A DNA stretch of 64,000 nucleotides from Leptolyngbya subtilissima AS-A7 (GTDB lineage Bacteria; Cyanobacteriota; Cyanobacteriia; Phormidesmidales; Phormidesmidaceae): contig NZ_JAMPKY010000004.1 in the NCBI RefSeq assembly GCF_039962255.1, forward strand, positions 248,001 through 312,000, written 5' to 3'. Below the pieces are notes generated by a model. The model was not told the DNA's origin and searched no databases. It was given only the letters and a program-made list of their open reading frames with translations. Every line of letters begins with the position of its first letter. Position 1 is the stretch's first letter. Shown here one piece after another: positions 50,083 through 59,711 of this stretch. Position numbers and translations under genes: made by a program.

Positions 50083-51627
50083 CTACAGCCCCTGCTGGAT
50101 GTATTGCAGAATGCCGCGGGCGATCGCCTGGGCCATGGATTCGCGCCAGGCGGGGTCAGCTAGGCGGGGAGCATCTTGAGCGCCGGTAACAAAGCCAATT
50201 TCGAGTAGGGTGGCGGGCATGGTGCTTTGGCGCAGCACCGCAAAGCGGGCTTGCTTGACGCCGCGATCGCGCATGCCCGTCGCTGCTAGCATGCTGGCTT
50301 GGAGGGTAGCCGCCAACCTGCGCCCGGTTTCGGAGGAATAGTACGACTCAATACCGTTAACGTCAGGGCGACTGAGGCTGATGGCGTTGGCGTGAATGCT
50401 GACAAATAGATTTGCCTGGGCACGGTTAGCGATGTCGGCTCGGGCCTGTAAATCGACGGCAACGTCCTCGCGCCGAGTCATCACCACCACAACTCCCTGG
50501 CTTTCGAGCAGCTCAGCCACCCGCAGGGAGATGGGGAAAATCACCTGCTTTTCTTGCAGACCGCCAATGCCTACTGCCCCGGGGTCACGCCCGCCGTGGC
50601 CGGGGTCAATGGCTACGACCACTCGGCCGCTCGGCACTGAGGGCAGTGGCTCTGCGGAGCGCGTAGGTGGCGGTGTGGGATTGGGCGGTGGGGAACTGGG
50701 CGGAGTTTGGGCCTGGGGCGGAGGCGTTTGAGCTTGGGGCGTCTGAGCCTGAGGCGGCCTGGCTGGAACCGCCGCGAGGGGAGCCGGTTCGTCGGCAATA
50801 CTGCTGATAGGCACGCCGCTGGGGGGCAGCACAATCACGCCGCTGTTGTTGCGCAGGGCGCGCCAGTCAGGACTGGTGGGGGCGAGCCGGAGCGTGATGC
50901 GGGTAGATGGAGGATTGGTGGGCTGCTGGGCAATATTCCAGGCGATGATGCTGTAGCGGTAATTGGGCAAGTCATCGGGGCGCAGGTTGCCCGCTACGGC
51001 AGTGTTAGGTAAATCAATGATGGCAAAGCGGTTGTCGGCATCGTCGCTGGTAATTTGCACCGTGGGGGTGGGCGCCGTGCCGCTGAGCCGAACCAGGAAG
51101 CCGTCGCCGGTAGTGACCACGCCACTGAGAATGGAGCCAGCGCCAGTGCCGGTGTTGCCCTGCACTCGATTGGCCGTGGCAGTGGGAGGTGGTAAAGCCC
51201 CCGAGGCTGGCGCCGCGCCCTGGTTGAGGGTGGGCAGCTGCACCGCCCACTGGTTGGGGCGAACCCCCTGAACCCGCACATCCTGAGGGTTCAGGCTGTA
51301 GCCGGTTGCAAGCTCGATGACTAGGCGGGTGGTTTGGCGATCGAACTGGCCCGCTCGCACTTCTCGCACGGCACCGCCGACGGACTGGCTGGCATTGGTG
51401 CTGCCCATCTGAGTGTTGGGCAGGTCAACCACGATGCGGGTGGGGTTAACCAGCAGTTGAGCCCGAGGCTGCACTTGGCCGTCGGTGGTGAATACCAGCT
51501 GATTGGTTTCAGCATTAAACCACCAATATTGCAGGGTTGCAGCCCTAACGGGGGCAGCCACAACTAGGGCACCCAGGGTTGCTAACGCTCCCGAGGTGAG
51601 CCCCAAGGTGAGCCATCTTGACTCCAT
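50083..51627 (-). CDS. N-acetylmuramoyl-L-alanine amidase with AMIN domain(s)
   Basis: A 514-residue exported cell-wall amidase. Signal peptide to about residue 29 (APVRA); one or two AMIN domains at about 30-270, which target the enzyme to the envelope or septum; a Pro/Gln-rich linker at about 275-335; and an amidase_3 catalytic domain from VVVAIDPGHGGRDPGAVG to the end. The zinc ligands are in DPGHGG, LQEKQV (Glu) and FVSIHANAI, with a late Glu in ATLLEIGFVTG. It cleaves peptide from glycan in peptidoglycan during division. The ATG at 51627 is used rather than an upstream TTG. An aminotransferase gene follows closely. Confidence 0.93.
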   Translation of the reverse strand: MESRWLTLGLTSGALATLGALVVAAPVRAATLQYWWFNAETNQLVFTTDGQVQPRAQLLVNPTRIVVDLPNTQMGSTNASQSVGGAVREVRAGQFDRQTTRLVIELATGYSLNPQDVRVQGVRPNQWAVQLPTLNQGAAPASGALPPPTATANRVQGNTGTGAGSILSGVVTTGDGFLVRLSGTAPTPTVQITSDDADNRFAIIDLPNTAVAGNLRPDDLPNYRYSIIAWNIAQQPTNPPSTRITLRLAPTSPDWRALRNNSGVIVLPPSGVPISSIADEPAPLAAVPARPPQAQTPQAQTPPPQAQTPPSSPPPNPTPPPTRSAEPLPSVPSGRVVVAIDPGHGGRDPGAVGIGGLQEKQVIFPISLRVAELLESQGVVVVMTRREDVAVDLQARADIANRAQANLFVSIHANAISLSRPDVNGIESYYSSETGRRLAATLQASMLAATGMRDRGVKQARFAVLRQSTMPATLLEIGFVTGAQDAPRLADPAWRESMAQAIARGILQYIQQGL

Positions 51628-51766
51628 AAGCACGACCAAAACACGACCAAGACCTAAGCCACCCGACAGTATAACGATGAGAACCGAAGTGGCATCCGTA
51701 GGCCATAGGTTCTAGCGAAAAATTTGAAAGGGGATGTTAGTATGAGCGTACCAAATTGACTCTGCC

Positions 51767-52984
51767 ATGCTCGACCTGATGAAGCTGGCCCGGCAGATGC
51801 AGGGCATTAGCCAGCACCTTAGCCAGGAGGCTGCTGCCGCCCAGGAGCGCATAATGGCAGCCCGCCAGCTGTTGGCGATCGCCGCCACCCATCAGCCCGA
51901 TTTGGTTGCCAAGGCCGAAATTTGGGGCGATCGCGCTCCCTTCACCGCTGCCCAGCCTACCGAATCCCTTACTATTCGCAGCGTCATCGCCGCCGCCCCC
52001 GAGGCCCACACCGTCATTGCTACCGACGGGTCGCAAATTTCGCCCAGCCACCACGAGATCGCCTACTGCTATTTGATTAATGTGGGCCGCGTCGTGCTCC
52101 ACTATGGCCAGAGCCGATTCCCAATGCTCGACAGCCTGCCAGAGGTTGTGTACCGCGCCGAAGATCTCTACCTGTCGCGTCAGTGGGGCATTAGCACCGA
52201 AGAATGGATGGGCCATCGCCGCACCGTGGCCGAGGCCGTGGTGCTGGCCGAAGTGGGGGAAGCCGTTCACAATAGCCTAGTTGAAGCCAACCCTAAGGCA
52301 GACAGGGTGCCTGTGCTGGCCTTAGTCGATGGGTCGCTGATCTACTGGTTTTTGGAGGCGCTGCCCGGGGATGCGCGCGATCGCATCCTTCCTCCCATCC
52401 TTGACTCGTGGGAGCGGCTGCGGCGGCAAAACATTCCGCTGGTGGGCTATCTCAGCGCTAGCCGCAGCGGCGAAGCGATGAACTTTTTGCGATTTGCGGC
52501 CTGCCCGTTCCTGCAGCCCGACTGCCAAACCCATTGCAGCAGCGAGGAGGGCAATCAGGCTGACCGGGCCCCCTGCGGTCGGTTTTTGCCGCTGCGGGAT
52601 GCGACGTTTTGGGCGACAGAATTAGCCCCTGGGGAACGCAGCCCCTTCTGGCGCAGCACCGCCAGCATTTTGGATCTCTACGGCGATCATCGAGTGTACT
52701 TTTGCTACCTCAATGTCGGCCCTGAAGTGGCGCGGGTGGAAGTGCCCCAGTGGGTGATGGCCGATGAAGTGCTGTGTGAAATGGCGCTCAGAATGGTGCT
52801 CACCCAGGTGCAAAAAGGGTATGGGTATCCGGTGACGCTAGCGGAAGCGCACAATCAGGCGGTGGTTAAGGGGGGCGATCGCAGCCGATTTTTTGCCCTG
52901 CTGGAGCAAGAAATGATTCGCGCTGGGCTCAAGAATGTTGGCACCTCCTACAAAGAGGCCCGCAAGCGTGGCAGCATTGCCTGA
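51767..52984 (+). CDS. NurA-domain nuclease
   Basis: A 405-residue protein with a NurA domain. The first metal-binding Asp is in VIATDGSQISPSHHEIAYCY and the second region is VLALVDGSLIYWFLE. NurA nucleases, known from archaeal end resection with HerA, also occur in cyanobacteria with a separate or unknown partner. No HerA gene is next to this one. The C-terminal part (GERSPFWRSTASILDLY, then YPVTLAEAHNQAVVKGGDRS) is also typical of the family. It is divergent from the amidase gene and transcribed alone. Confidence 0.88.
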   Translation: MLDLMKLARQMQGISQHLSQEAAAAQERIMAARQLLAIAATHQPDLVAKAEIWGDRAPFTAAQPTESLTIRSVIAAAPEAHTVIATDGSQISPSHHEIAYCYLINVGRVVLHYGQSRFPMLDSLPEVVYRAEDLYLSRQWGISTEEWMGHRRTVAEAVVLAEVGEAVHNSLVEANPKADRVPVLALVDGSLIYWFLEALPGDARDRILPPILDSWERLRRQNIPLVGYLSASRSGEAMNFLRFAACPFLQPDCQTHCSSEEGNQADRAPCGRFLPLRDATFWATELAPGERSPFWRSTASILDLYGDHRVYFCYLNVGPEVARVEVPQWVMADEVLCEMALRMVLTQVQKGYGYPVTLAEAHNQAVVKGGDRSRFFALLEQEMIRAGLKNVGTSYKEARKRGSIA

Positions 52985-53164
52985 GCCTGACTATTCTAAA
53001 AACCATAAAAACCCATAACAAACCGATCGGTAAACCAATCGGTCAGAACCTATGTTAAGCAGTATTTCGGAATAGGATGCTGTCAGGGTGTAGTCGACGG
53101 TGAATTTGCAGGCTGGGGTCAGTCTGCGCCTGCGTTTGCCGTCGCTAACGACCGATAGAGCTCT

Positions 53165-54199
53165 ATGCCGATGCGTACCCTTGCCATGCCCCCCCAGCCC
53201 CCCAACTCTCTCTCTCAGGGCGATCCGGATGGCGATCCCTCTGCCTTTGAACTGGTGGATATGGCCGCTGCCCTTGACCAGGGCACGGCCGCTGTGCCGC
53301 CGCGCCGGGCCACCAAATGGGTTTGTACGCGAGTGCTGACGGGCCACAGCAGCTGGGTGCGATCGGTAGCCGTGAGCTCTGACGGCAACTTTATCGTCAG
53401 CGGCGGCGGTGACAAAACCGTGCGGGTGTGGAACCTGGCCACGGGTCACACCATGCGGGTGATCGACAACCATCGGGCCTGGGTGCGGGCTGTCGCCGTG
53501 AGCCCCGATCGCACCTGCTTTGCCAGCGTCAGCAACGACAACACCATTCGACTATGGGATTTCACCACCGGAGAAGCCTGGGGCGAGATGGAGGGGCACA
53601 CTAACTGGGTGCGGGCCGTCGCCTTTAGCCCCAACGGCAAGTACCTATTTAGCGGCGGCCAAGACCACAAAATTTGCGTTTGGCGGCTGCGCGATCGCAC
53701 CCTCGTGCACCAATTCAACGGCCATACCCACTGGGTGCGCTCCATCGCCGTTAGCCACGATGGCACTACGGTGATTAGCGGCAGCCAAGATCAAACTATT
53801 CGCCTGTATCGCATTCAGGGTAAGGGGCACAACCACGTGCTCACGGGTCACACCGGCGAGGTGCTGGCGGTGGCGGCCAGCCCCAACAACTGGCTGCTGG
53901 CCAGCGCCAGCGCCGACTGCACCGTGCGTTTTTGGAAACTCAACAGCGGTCGCCAAACTACCTGCTTTAAGGCCCACCCGGCCCCGGTCAATAGCCTCGC
54001 CTTTAACCCTAATGGCAAGCTGCTGGCCACCGCCAGCAACGACAGCACCATTCGCCTGTGGAACATGGAGCAGGGCCGCCTAACGACCATTTTGCATGGC
54101 CACGAGGGCTGGGTTTGGGGAGTAGATTTTGCCCCCAACGGCAAAACCTTGGTCAGCGCCGGATGGGATGGCACCGTTCGTATTTGGCAAGAAGAGTGA
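53165..54199 (+). CDS. WD40 repeat protein
   Basis: A 344-residue protein with a 50-residue unstructured start and seven WD40 repeats forming one beta-propeller. Each repeat ends with a WN/WD/WR/YR/WK/WN/WQ position: VRVWNLATG, IRLWDFTTG, ICVWRLRD, IRLYRIQG, VRFWKLNSG, IRLWNMEQG and VRIWQEE. GH dipeptides open most repeats (LTGHSSWVRSVAVSSDG). Such propellers are scaffolds for protein contacts. No kinase or other domain is attached. It converges on sdhB, with a hairpin of TTTTGAGTG repeats between them. Confidence 0.92.
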   Translation: MPMRTLAMPPQPPNSLSQGDPDGDPSAFELVDMAAALDQGTAAVPPRRATKWVCTRVLTGHSSWVRSVAVSSDGNFIVSGGGDKTVRVWNLATGHTMRVIDNHRAWVRAVAVSPDRTCFASVSNDNTIRLWDFTTGEAWGEMEGHTNWVRAVAFSPNGKYLFSGGQDHKICVWRLRDRTLVHQFNGHTHWVRSIAVSHDGTTVISGSQDQTIRLYRIQGKGHNHVLTGHTGEVLAVAASPNNWLLASASADCTVRFWKLNSGRQTTCFKAHPAPVNSLAFNPNGKLLATASNDSTIRLWNMEQGRLTTILHGHEGWVWGVDFAPNGKTLVSAGWDGTVRIWQEE

Positions 54200-54215
54200 T
54201 GGTTTGAGAAGTTCT

Positions 54216-54270
54216 TAGTTTTGAGTGCGGCGCTTAACTCAACACTCAAAATTCAACACTCAAAACTCTA
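54216..54270. repeat. Hairpin of AACACTCAAAA-type repeats between convergent genes
   Basis: TAGTTTTGAGTG (54216-54227) pairs with CACTCAAAACTCTA (54257-54270), and a tandem AACACTCAAAA copy lies between. It probably acts as the bidirectional terminator of the WD40 gene and sdhB, overlapping the sdhB stop. Confidence 0.7.
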
Positions 54271-55011
54271 AAGGCCTACCGTCGCTCGCACATACTCTCG
54301 GCGCATGGAGGCGATCGCATCGATCGAGATTCCTTTAGGGCACACCGCCTGGCATTCGCCGTGGTTAGAGCAGTCGCCGAAGCCTTCGGCGGCCATCTGG
54401 TTGCTCATGGCTAGCACCCGCTGGTGACGTTCGGGATGACCCTGGGGCAACAGGGCCAAGTGGGCTACTTTGGCGGCCGTAAACAGGGATGCTGAGGCGT
54501 TGGGACAGGCCGCGATACAGGCCCCGCAGCTAATGCAGGCGGCGTAGTCAAAGGCGGCATCGGCGTTGGCCTTAGGGACAGGGATAGCGTTGGCCTCTGG
54601 AGCTGAGCCAGTTTTGACGGAGATGTAGCCCCCGGCCATAATGATGCGATCGAGCGCGGCTCGTTCTACAACCAGATCTTTAATGACGGGGAAGCCCTTG
54701 GCCCGCCAGGGTTCAACGGTGATTTCGTCGCCATCTTTAAAGTGGCGCAGGTAGAGCTGGCAGGTAGCGGTCTGGGGCAAACCACCGTGGGCTTTGCCAT
54801 TAATCATCACGCCGCAGGAACCGCAGATGCCCTCGCGGCAGTCGTGGTCAAATTCCACCGGCACTTCGCCCGCGTGAATCAGCTGCTCGTTGAGCACGTC
54901 GAGCAGCTCTAAAAACGACATATCCGGGTGGGCATCGGCCACGGTGTAGGTGCGGAACTGGCCAGGAGTGCCGGCATCGGTCTGGCGCCAAACCTTGAGG
55001 TGAAGTTGCAT
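54268..55011 (-). CDS. sdhB: Succinate dehydrogenase/fumarate reductase iron-sulfur subunit
   Basis: A 247-residue iron-sulfur protein with three cluster sites. A plant-type 2Fe-2S site is in [19 protein letters not shown] with a further Cys near TATCQLY; a first C-x2-C-x2-C-x3-CP set is in [14 protein letters not shown]; a second is in [14 protein letters not shown]. It passes electrons from succinate to quinone in the membrane complex. No SdhA or membrane subunit gene is adjacent, as is usual in cyanobacteria where the subunits are scattered. Length is typical. Transcribed leftward, alone. Confidence 0.93.
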   Translation of the reverse strand: MQLHLKVWRQTDAGTPGQFRTYTVADAHPDMSFLELLDVLNEQLIHAGEVPVEFDHDCREGICGSCGVMINGKAHGGLPQTATCQLYLRHFKDGDEITVEPWRAKGFPVIKDLVVERAALDRIIMAGGYISVKTGSAPEANAIPVPKANADAAFDYAACISCGACIAACPNASASLFTAAKVAHLALLPQGHPERHQRVLAMSNQMAAEGFGDCSNHGECQAVCPKGISIDAIASMRREYVRATVGL

Positions 55012-55251
55012 GGGAAGGCTGCTGCGGGGGGAATAAGGCTGCTGATTCTAGTGTAGTCCTCCCATCGGGTGGACGCCTTGCTGAAGTTCGGTTAGGAGGT
55101 TACCGCCTGCGCGCTTCAAAGTTTGGGGATGGATCTAACAATTTTTGTGAGGCCACTGGTTCCGAATCCTTCTCCCTAGGAACTGGCCTACTGCAATGCC
55201 CCGAGTTGCCCCCGCCAGTGGTATAAATCATGCAGTTTTAACAAAGCGGCT

Positions 55252-55596
55252 ATGGGCAAGAAGGCTGGCAATAGTTCTGGAAGTGACCGTCACGCCTATC
55301 GTGAGTTTGGCCCTGCCGACCCCATGGCGCGGGGCGTGCCCGATCGCGCCCCCAATCAGCAAACCGTGCGGGTGCAGGTCAGCCGCAAAGGGCGCGGCGG
55401 TAAAACCGTCACCATCATCAACGGGTTTCAGCATAGCCCCGACCAGCTCACGGCCCTGGCCAAGCAGCTCAAGGCTCAGTGTGGCACTGGCGGCACCGCC
55501 AAAGATGACACTATTGAAATTCAGGGCGACCATGCCCAAAAGCTAGTCGAACTCCTGGTAGCCAAAGGCTATCAGGCCAAACGGAGCGGAGGTTGA
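55252..55596 (+). CDS. SUI1/eIF1-like translation factor
   Basis: A 114-residue YciH-type SUI1 protein. The basic SUI1 domain spans about 40-112: VRVQVSRKGRGGKTVTIING, LTALAKQLKAQCGTGGTAKD and DDTIEIQGDHAQKLVELLVA. Bacterial homologues are thought to affect start-codon selection. The N-terminal 35 residues are disordered. The stop is followed after five bases by the ATG of a GHL10 hydrolase gene, so the two are on one transcript. Confidence 0.92.
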   Translation: MGKKAGNSSGSDRHAYREFGPADPMARGVPDRAPNQQTVRVQVSRKGRGGKTVTIINGFQHSPDQLTALAKQLKAQCGTGGTAKDDTIEIQGDHAQKLVELLVAKGYQAKRSGG

Positions 55597-55601
55597 AGGG
55601 T

Positions 55602-57725
55602 ATGGGCAGGATAGGTAGGGGGTGGCGGCGATCGCTGCTAAATTTCGGTGCAGCGCTAATTTTGGTGTTGGGCAGCTCAGGGTTACTGCCTCTGCTTCCC
55701 AACACAGCGGCAGCGATAGTTCCGGCTGAGGCAGTGGCTCAGGCTCCTCGCCCTAAGCAGGAGTTAGGTGACGAGACGGATCCTAGGCCCACCTTGCCGC
55801 GGCCCGCTCTCCCACGGCCCGTGATCCCCACTGATATTCAAAGCCACTGGGCAAAGGACTGCATCACGGCCCTGGCTGAACAGCGCCTGATTACCCCCGA
55901 CGCCACGGGGCTGTTTTACCCAGATGACCCGATTCTCTGGGGCGACTACGTGACGCTGTTGAACCTGATTTCGCCCGCAGGGCCAGCTCAGGAATGGGCT
56001 AACCCGCTAGAGCGGGCACTGGGGGCTCAGACTGCGCCCACGGTGGCGGCCCACTACCCCGACGCTTACTTTCAGCGCGACCGCCCCCTGGTGCGTGCCG
56101 AGGGCATTATGGCCCTGGCTACCAAGCTGGGCGGCAGCTACCAAATTGCCGCCAACACAATCATCAACGCCAACCTAGAGGACGGCCGCCAGGTGCCCCC
56201 CTACGCCCGCGAAGGGGTGGCCGCTGCCCTCACCCAGGGCGTGGTGGTGAACTATCCCCAGGCCAACCGCATTAACCCCACCCAGCGGCTCACCCGCGGC
56301 GAAGCGGCAGCTCTGTTGTGCCGTGCCGCACCCAATCCTGCCCTGCGTCAGACGATTGACCCCGCCTGGGTGGCCCAGGCCCAGACCCCCGCTGTGGTTT
56401 CCCCTGCCCGTGAAACGCGCGGCGTGTGGCTGACCAATGTGGATAGCCAAGTGCTGTTTTCTACGGAGGCGCTGCAAGCAGCGGTAACCCGCCTGGCCGA
56501 CCTCAACTTCAACACGATTTACCCGGTGGTGTGGAACTACGGCCACACCCTTTACCCCAGCGCCACCGCCCGACGCGAGTTGGGGGTGAGTCAGCACCTC
56601 TACGGCGACTTGCGCGCTCCCGGCCCCGCCAGCGAAAGCGATCGCGACATGATGCGCGAGGCGATCGCCATGGGCCACGCCCGGGGCATGGCCGTGGTGC
56701 CCTGGTTTGAGTTTGGCTTCATGGCCCCCGCCAACTACGAACTCTACCGCCGCCACCCCGACTGGTTTACCCAAAAGCGAGTTGAGCCAACACCCCCTGA
56801 GCCTGAGCCCCTTGCGCCCCGTGATTCCACGCGACCGGGGGATGTGCCCAAGCTGGCCGCTGGTCTAGACGCTAAACAGGCTGCCAAGCTAACTCCTGCT
56901 TTGGATGTCCCCAAGACGGGGGATCTGGCCCGCGAAAAGCAACGGGCCGACCAGTGGCTTGCCCAAGACGACTTTCTTCCTGACCCTGACGTAGTAAACG
57001 ACCCCGGCATTTGGGTGGAGGGCAACGTGATTCCGCGCCGTTGGATGAACCCCTTCCATCCCCAGGTGCAGAAGTTTCAGCTAGAGCTGATTAACGAGCT
57101 GGTCTCGAACTACGAGGTGGATGGCTTTCAGTTCGACGACCACCTGGGCCTGCCGGTGGACTTTGGCTATGACCCTTTCACCATCAACCTGTACCGGGCT
57201 GAGCACAACGGTCAGGACCCGCCTAACGACCCTCAAAACGCCGAGTGGATGACCTGGCGGGCCAACAAAATTTCTGACTTCTTGGCCGAAGTTCACAAGC
57301 TGGTGAAGGCGCGGCGGCCCAACGCGGTGGTGTCGATTTCGCCCAACCCCTACCCGTTTGCCTTTACCAACTACCTGCAAGACTGGCCCACCTGGGTTAA
57401 CCGAGGCATTGTCGATGAGCTGGTGATTCAGGTCTATCGCAGCGACCAAAACCGCTTTATGTGGGAGATGAACAAGCCCTCAATTCAGGCGGCGCGGCGC
57501 AGAATTCCGGTAAACATCGGCATTCTCAGCGGCCTGCGGGCGGCTCCGGTAAAGATGGACTTTATCACTGACCAGATGGCGGCGGTGCGCGATCGCGCCT
57601 ACTCCGGCATGTCGTTCTTCTTCTACGAGTCGCTGTGGATTTCGCCACCGCCAGAGACCGCCGAGCAGCGGGTGGGCAAGCTCCAGCAGGCCTTTGCTAC
57701 GCCGGCTGCTCGTCCTAGTCGGTAG
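55602..57725 (+). CDS. Exported GHL10-type glycoside hydrolase with SLH domains
   Basis: A 707-residue exported protein. A signal peptide (about 12-36) is followed by a Pro-rich linker, then one or two S-layer homology repeats (about 73-245; DIQSHWAKDCITALAEQRLI, YPDAYFQRDRPLVRAEGIMA, INPTQRLTRGEAAALLCRAA). The rest is a GHL10/DUF187 (alpha/beta)8 domain starting at TRGVWLTNVDSQVLF, with NFNTIYPVVWNYG, VPWFEFGFM and VDGFQFDDHLG. It may cleave a cell-surface glycan such as peptidoglycan, with the SLH part binding it to the envelope. The ATG behind GGAGG is used. It follows the SUI1 gene. Confidence 0.9.
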   Translation: MGRIGRGWRRSLLNFGAALILVLGSSGLLPLLPNTAAAIVPAEAVAQAPRPKQELGDETDPRPTLPRPALPRPVIPTDIQSHWAKDCITALAEQRLITPDATGLFYPDDPILWGDYVTLLNLISPAGPAQEWANPLERALGAQTAPTVAAHYPDAYFQRDRPLVRAEGIMALATKLGGSYQIAANTIINANLEDGRQVPPYAREGVAAALTQGVVVNYPQANRINPTQRLTRGEAAALLCRAAPNPALRQTIDPAWVAQAQTPAVVSPARETRGVWLTNVDSQVLFSTEALQAAVTRLADLNFNTIYPVVWNYGHTLYPSATARRELGVSQHLYGDLRAPGPASESDRDMMREAIAMGHARGMAVVPWFEFGFMAPANYELYRRHPDWFTQKRVEPTPPEPEPLAPRDSTRPGDVPKLAAGLDAKQAAKLTPALDVPKTGDLAREKQRADQWLAQDDFLPDPDVVNDPGIWVEGNVIPRRWMNPFHPQVQKFQLELINELVSNYEVDGFQFDDHLGLPVDFGYDPFTINLYRAEHNGQDPPNDPQNAEWMTWRANKISDFLAEVHKLVKARRPNAVVSISPNPYPFAFTNYLQDWPTWVNRGIVDELVIQVYRSDQNRFMWEMNKPSIQAARRRIPVNIGILSGLRAAPVKMDFITDQMAAVRDRAYSGMSFFFYESLWISPPPETAEQRVGKLQQAFATPAARPSR

Positions 57726-57769
57726 AGAGTAGGAGGGTAGGGAGTGGGCGGGTAAAGGACGGTGAAATA

Positions 57770-58180
57770 TCACGGGTTATAGAGCACTACGTTCTCCTGC
57801 TCGTTGGGGTCGTTGCGAGACACGATCGCCTGCGCCGGTTCACTGTCGCTCAAATTTGTCGGCTGGTGGGGCACCCCCGCCGGAATATAGAGAAAGTCGC
57901 CCGCCTCGTTGACAATGGTTTTCTTCAAACCCTCGCCGTAGGCTGTTTTGACCCGCCCTTGAAGAATGTAAATCGCGGTTTCGTAGTCTTTGTGGAAGTG
58001 GGGCTCTGCCGAGGCCCCAGGGGGAATAATCACCAAATTCATCGAAATGCCTTGCGAGCCCGCTGTAGCTTCAGAAATGCCGACAAAGTAGGGCAGCTTT
58101 TGCAGTGTTGCGGTGTCGTGCTGGGGGCGCACGGTGACAATTTCGGCATCGGCGGGAGTGAAAGCGGCTGAGTCAGCCAT
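57770..58180 (-). CDS. Cupin-fold protein
   Basis: A 136-residue single-domain cupin. Metal-ligand motif 1 reads PGASAEPHFHKDYETAIYIL (His-x-His-x4-5-Glu) with GRVKTAYGEGL; motif 2 reads FLYIPAGVPHQPTNLS. It should bind one metal in a small beta barrel; the substrate is unknown. It probably acts in the cytoplasm. It is convergent with the GHL10 gene and has no linked partner. Confidence 0.9.
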   Translation of the reverse strand: MADSAAFTPADAEIVTVRPQHDTATLQKLPYFVGISEATAGSQGISMNLVIIPPGASAEPHFHKDYETAIYILQGRVKTAYGEGLKKTIVNEAGDFLYIPAGVPHQPTNLSDSEPAQAIVSRNDPNEQENVVLYNP

Positions 58181-58396
58181 GGCGGTTTCCTCAAAAATGC
58201 GGTTTCAGAAGGGGTGGGTCAGGGGAGCGGGGCAATGAGACTTAACTTTCTCGTCACCCACCAACACGTATCCTGAGGTTGCGTGGGGTCTAAGCGCCCA
58301 ACGCAGCTTGTTCAATGGGTAGACAGCAGCTAACTTCTGCGCAGACCCCTCTGCCTAAGCTCTATTTCCCAGTCATAACCCAAAATTCTTAGAGCT

Positions 58397-59014
58397 ATGC
58401 CTAAAAAAAATCATTTTTCTCAAACCCTTGCGCTGCTGGGGCTGTCGTTACTTATTGCCGCCACTGCTTGCACTAGTGAGACTACCGCTCCAGCCCCAAC
58501 TCCCCCTGACGTAGAAACCCCTGCCGAAACCTCTACCGAAACGCCTCAGTCTGAGGAAGTTGGCCTGACGCTGACAGATGAAGGGCTACAGGTGATAGAT
58601 TTGCAAACGGGCTCGACCACCCCCCTGGCCTTTGACAGTGACATGGCCGTTACGCTAGATGCTGTGACCCAGATTTTGGGCGAACCTGAGGAAGTCGGCG
58701 AGAACAGCGAGTGTCCCTCTGGCCCGCTGACGATCGCTAGATGGTCTAATGGTTTGGCGTTAAATGCTGCTGACGATACCTTTGTGGGCTGGGCTATGCA
58801 GTCTGGTGACGATGACACCGCCCTGACCACCGTCTCAGGCATTGGCATTGGCTCCACCCGCCAGGAGCTAGAAGAGGCTTACACCGTCGAGGTGATGGAC
58901 AGTTCTCTCGGGGTCGAGTTTTCGGCAGGGAATCTCTTTGGGCTACTCACCTCACCCGAACCCACCGGCACCATTACCAATCTGTGGGCTGGGGTAGCCT
59001 GCAATTTCCGGTAG
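58397..59014 (+). CDS. Lipoprotein of unknown function
   Basis: A 205-residue lipoprotein. The signal peptide ends in the lipobox-like IAATAC (Cys25), followed by a Thr/Pro/Glu linker to about residue 55. The domain has a repeat-like pattern with two more cysteines (NSECPSGP and AGVACNF) likely to be disulfide-bonded: LTDEGLQVIDLQTGSTTPLA, then GLALNAADDTFVGWAM and GIGIGSTRQELEEAYTVEVM. This pattern resembles small cyanobacterial periplasmic lipoproteins, but I cannot name a family. Transcribed alone. Confidence 0.8.
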   Translation: MPKKNHFSQTLALLGLSLLIAATACTSETTAPAPTPPDVETPAETSTETPQSEEVGLTLTDEGLQVIDLQTGSTTPLAFDSDMAVTLDAVTQILGEPEEVGENSECPSGPLTIARWSNGLALNAADDTFVGWAMQSGDDDTALTTVSGIGIGSTRQELEEAYTVEVMDSSLGVEFSAGNLFGLLTSPEPTGTITNLWAGVACNFR

Positions 59015-59150
59015 CGCGACCCACCAGAAGCCAATTGGGGGGAGCAACTTCTAAGGTGACTGTCGAGGCGCAGGGCGGCTGACTCAGCCGTCACTGCGCA
59101 GGGAATGCCTTGTAGGATGACAGTATGCTCTCCTGATTAAGGCCCGATTG

Positions 59151-59435
59151 ATGCGCCCTGAATATAGCCGCCCCGACCAACTGCCGGATAAGCCCCCTCC
59201 GGGCATGAGCCCTGAGAAATATGCCCGGCTCAAGGCCGAAGCTCAAGCGCCCTACAAAAGCTTGCGTAAGTTTGTCTATGTCGCTGTAGGGGCCTCTGGA
59301 GCGATCGGGGCGTTTGTCTTTTTTACCCAGCTGTTGGCCGGGCGCGATGTGGGCAATGCTCTGCCCAACCTGGGGGTGCAGCTTGGGGTGATTGGGATCG
59401 TAGTGCTGCTATTTCGCCTCGAGAAAAAGGATTAA
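59151..59435 (+). CDS. DUF3493 membrane protein
   Basis: A 94-residue protein with a hydrophilic start (SPEKYARLKAEAQAPYKSLR) and two transmembrane helices (about 44-65 and 73-90). The family pattern is KFVYVAVGASGAIGAFVFFT, LLAGRDVGNALPNLGVQLGV and VVLLFRLEKK. DUF3493 is conserved in cyanobacteria and plastids, so a photosynthetic-membrane role is likely. The ATG at 59151 is used; an adjacent TTG is not needed. A dispersed repeat follows the gene. Confidence 0.9.
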   Translation: MRPEYSRPDQLPDKPPPGMSPEKYARLKAEAQAPYKSLRKFVYVAVGASGAIGAFVFFTQLLAGRDVGNALPNLGVQLGVIGIVVLLFRLEKKD

Positions 59436-59489
59436 TACTCAACCAGGCTCGGTAGATCGAAAACAATCCTTTCTGACGAGATCTAGCCC

Positions 59490-59672
59490 TCTCCCTAAAT
59501 CCCTCTCCCAGGTTGGGAGAGGAACTTTGAAAGGTCCGGATTCCCTCTCCCAGAGAGGAGAGGAGCTGGGGGAGAGGGCTAACAGGAACTTTGCGATCTA
59601 CTGAAGCTGTTGTAACAAGCTCTAGCGGTCTAGGGTTCAGGGTTTAAGGCAAGTCGTGCACCTGAACCCTAG
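59490..59672. repeat. Two dispersed palindromic repeats
   Basis: CCCTCTCCCTAAATCCCTCT begins a nested palindrome ending in GGGGGAGAGGGCT (about 59485-59581), with an inner CCTCTCCCA/TGGGAGAGG-like hairpin. At 59630-59672, CTAGGGTTCAGG is the exact inverse of CCTGAACCCTAG. Both belong to element types seen widely in filamentous cyanobacteria; the second resembles the element at 18120-18190. Confidence 0.75.
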
Positions 59673-59711
59673 CCAACCTGTCAACCCCTATCCTGCCAAT
59701 TTCTTTAACCA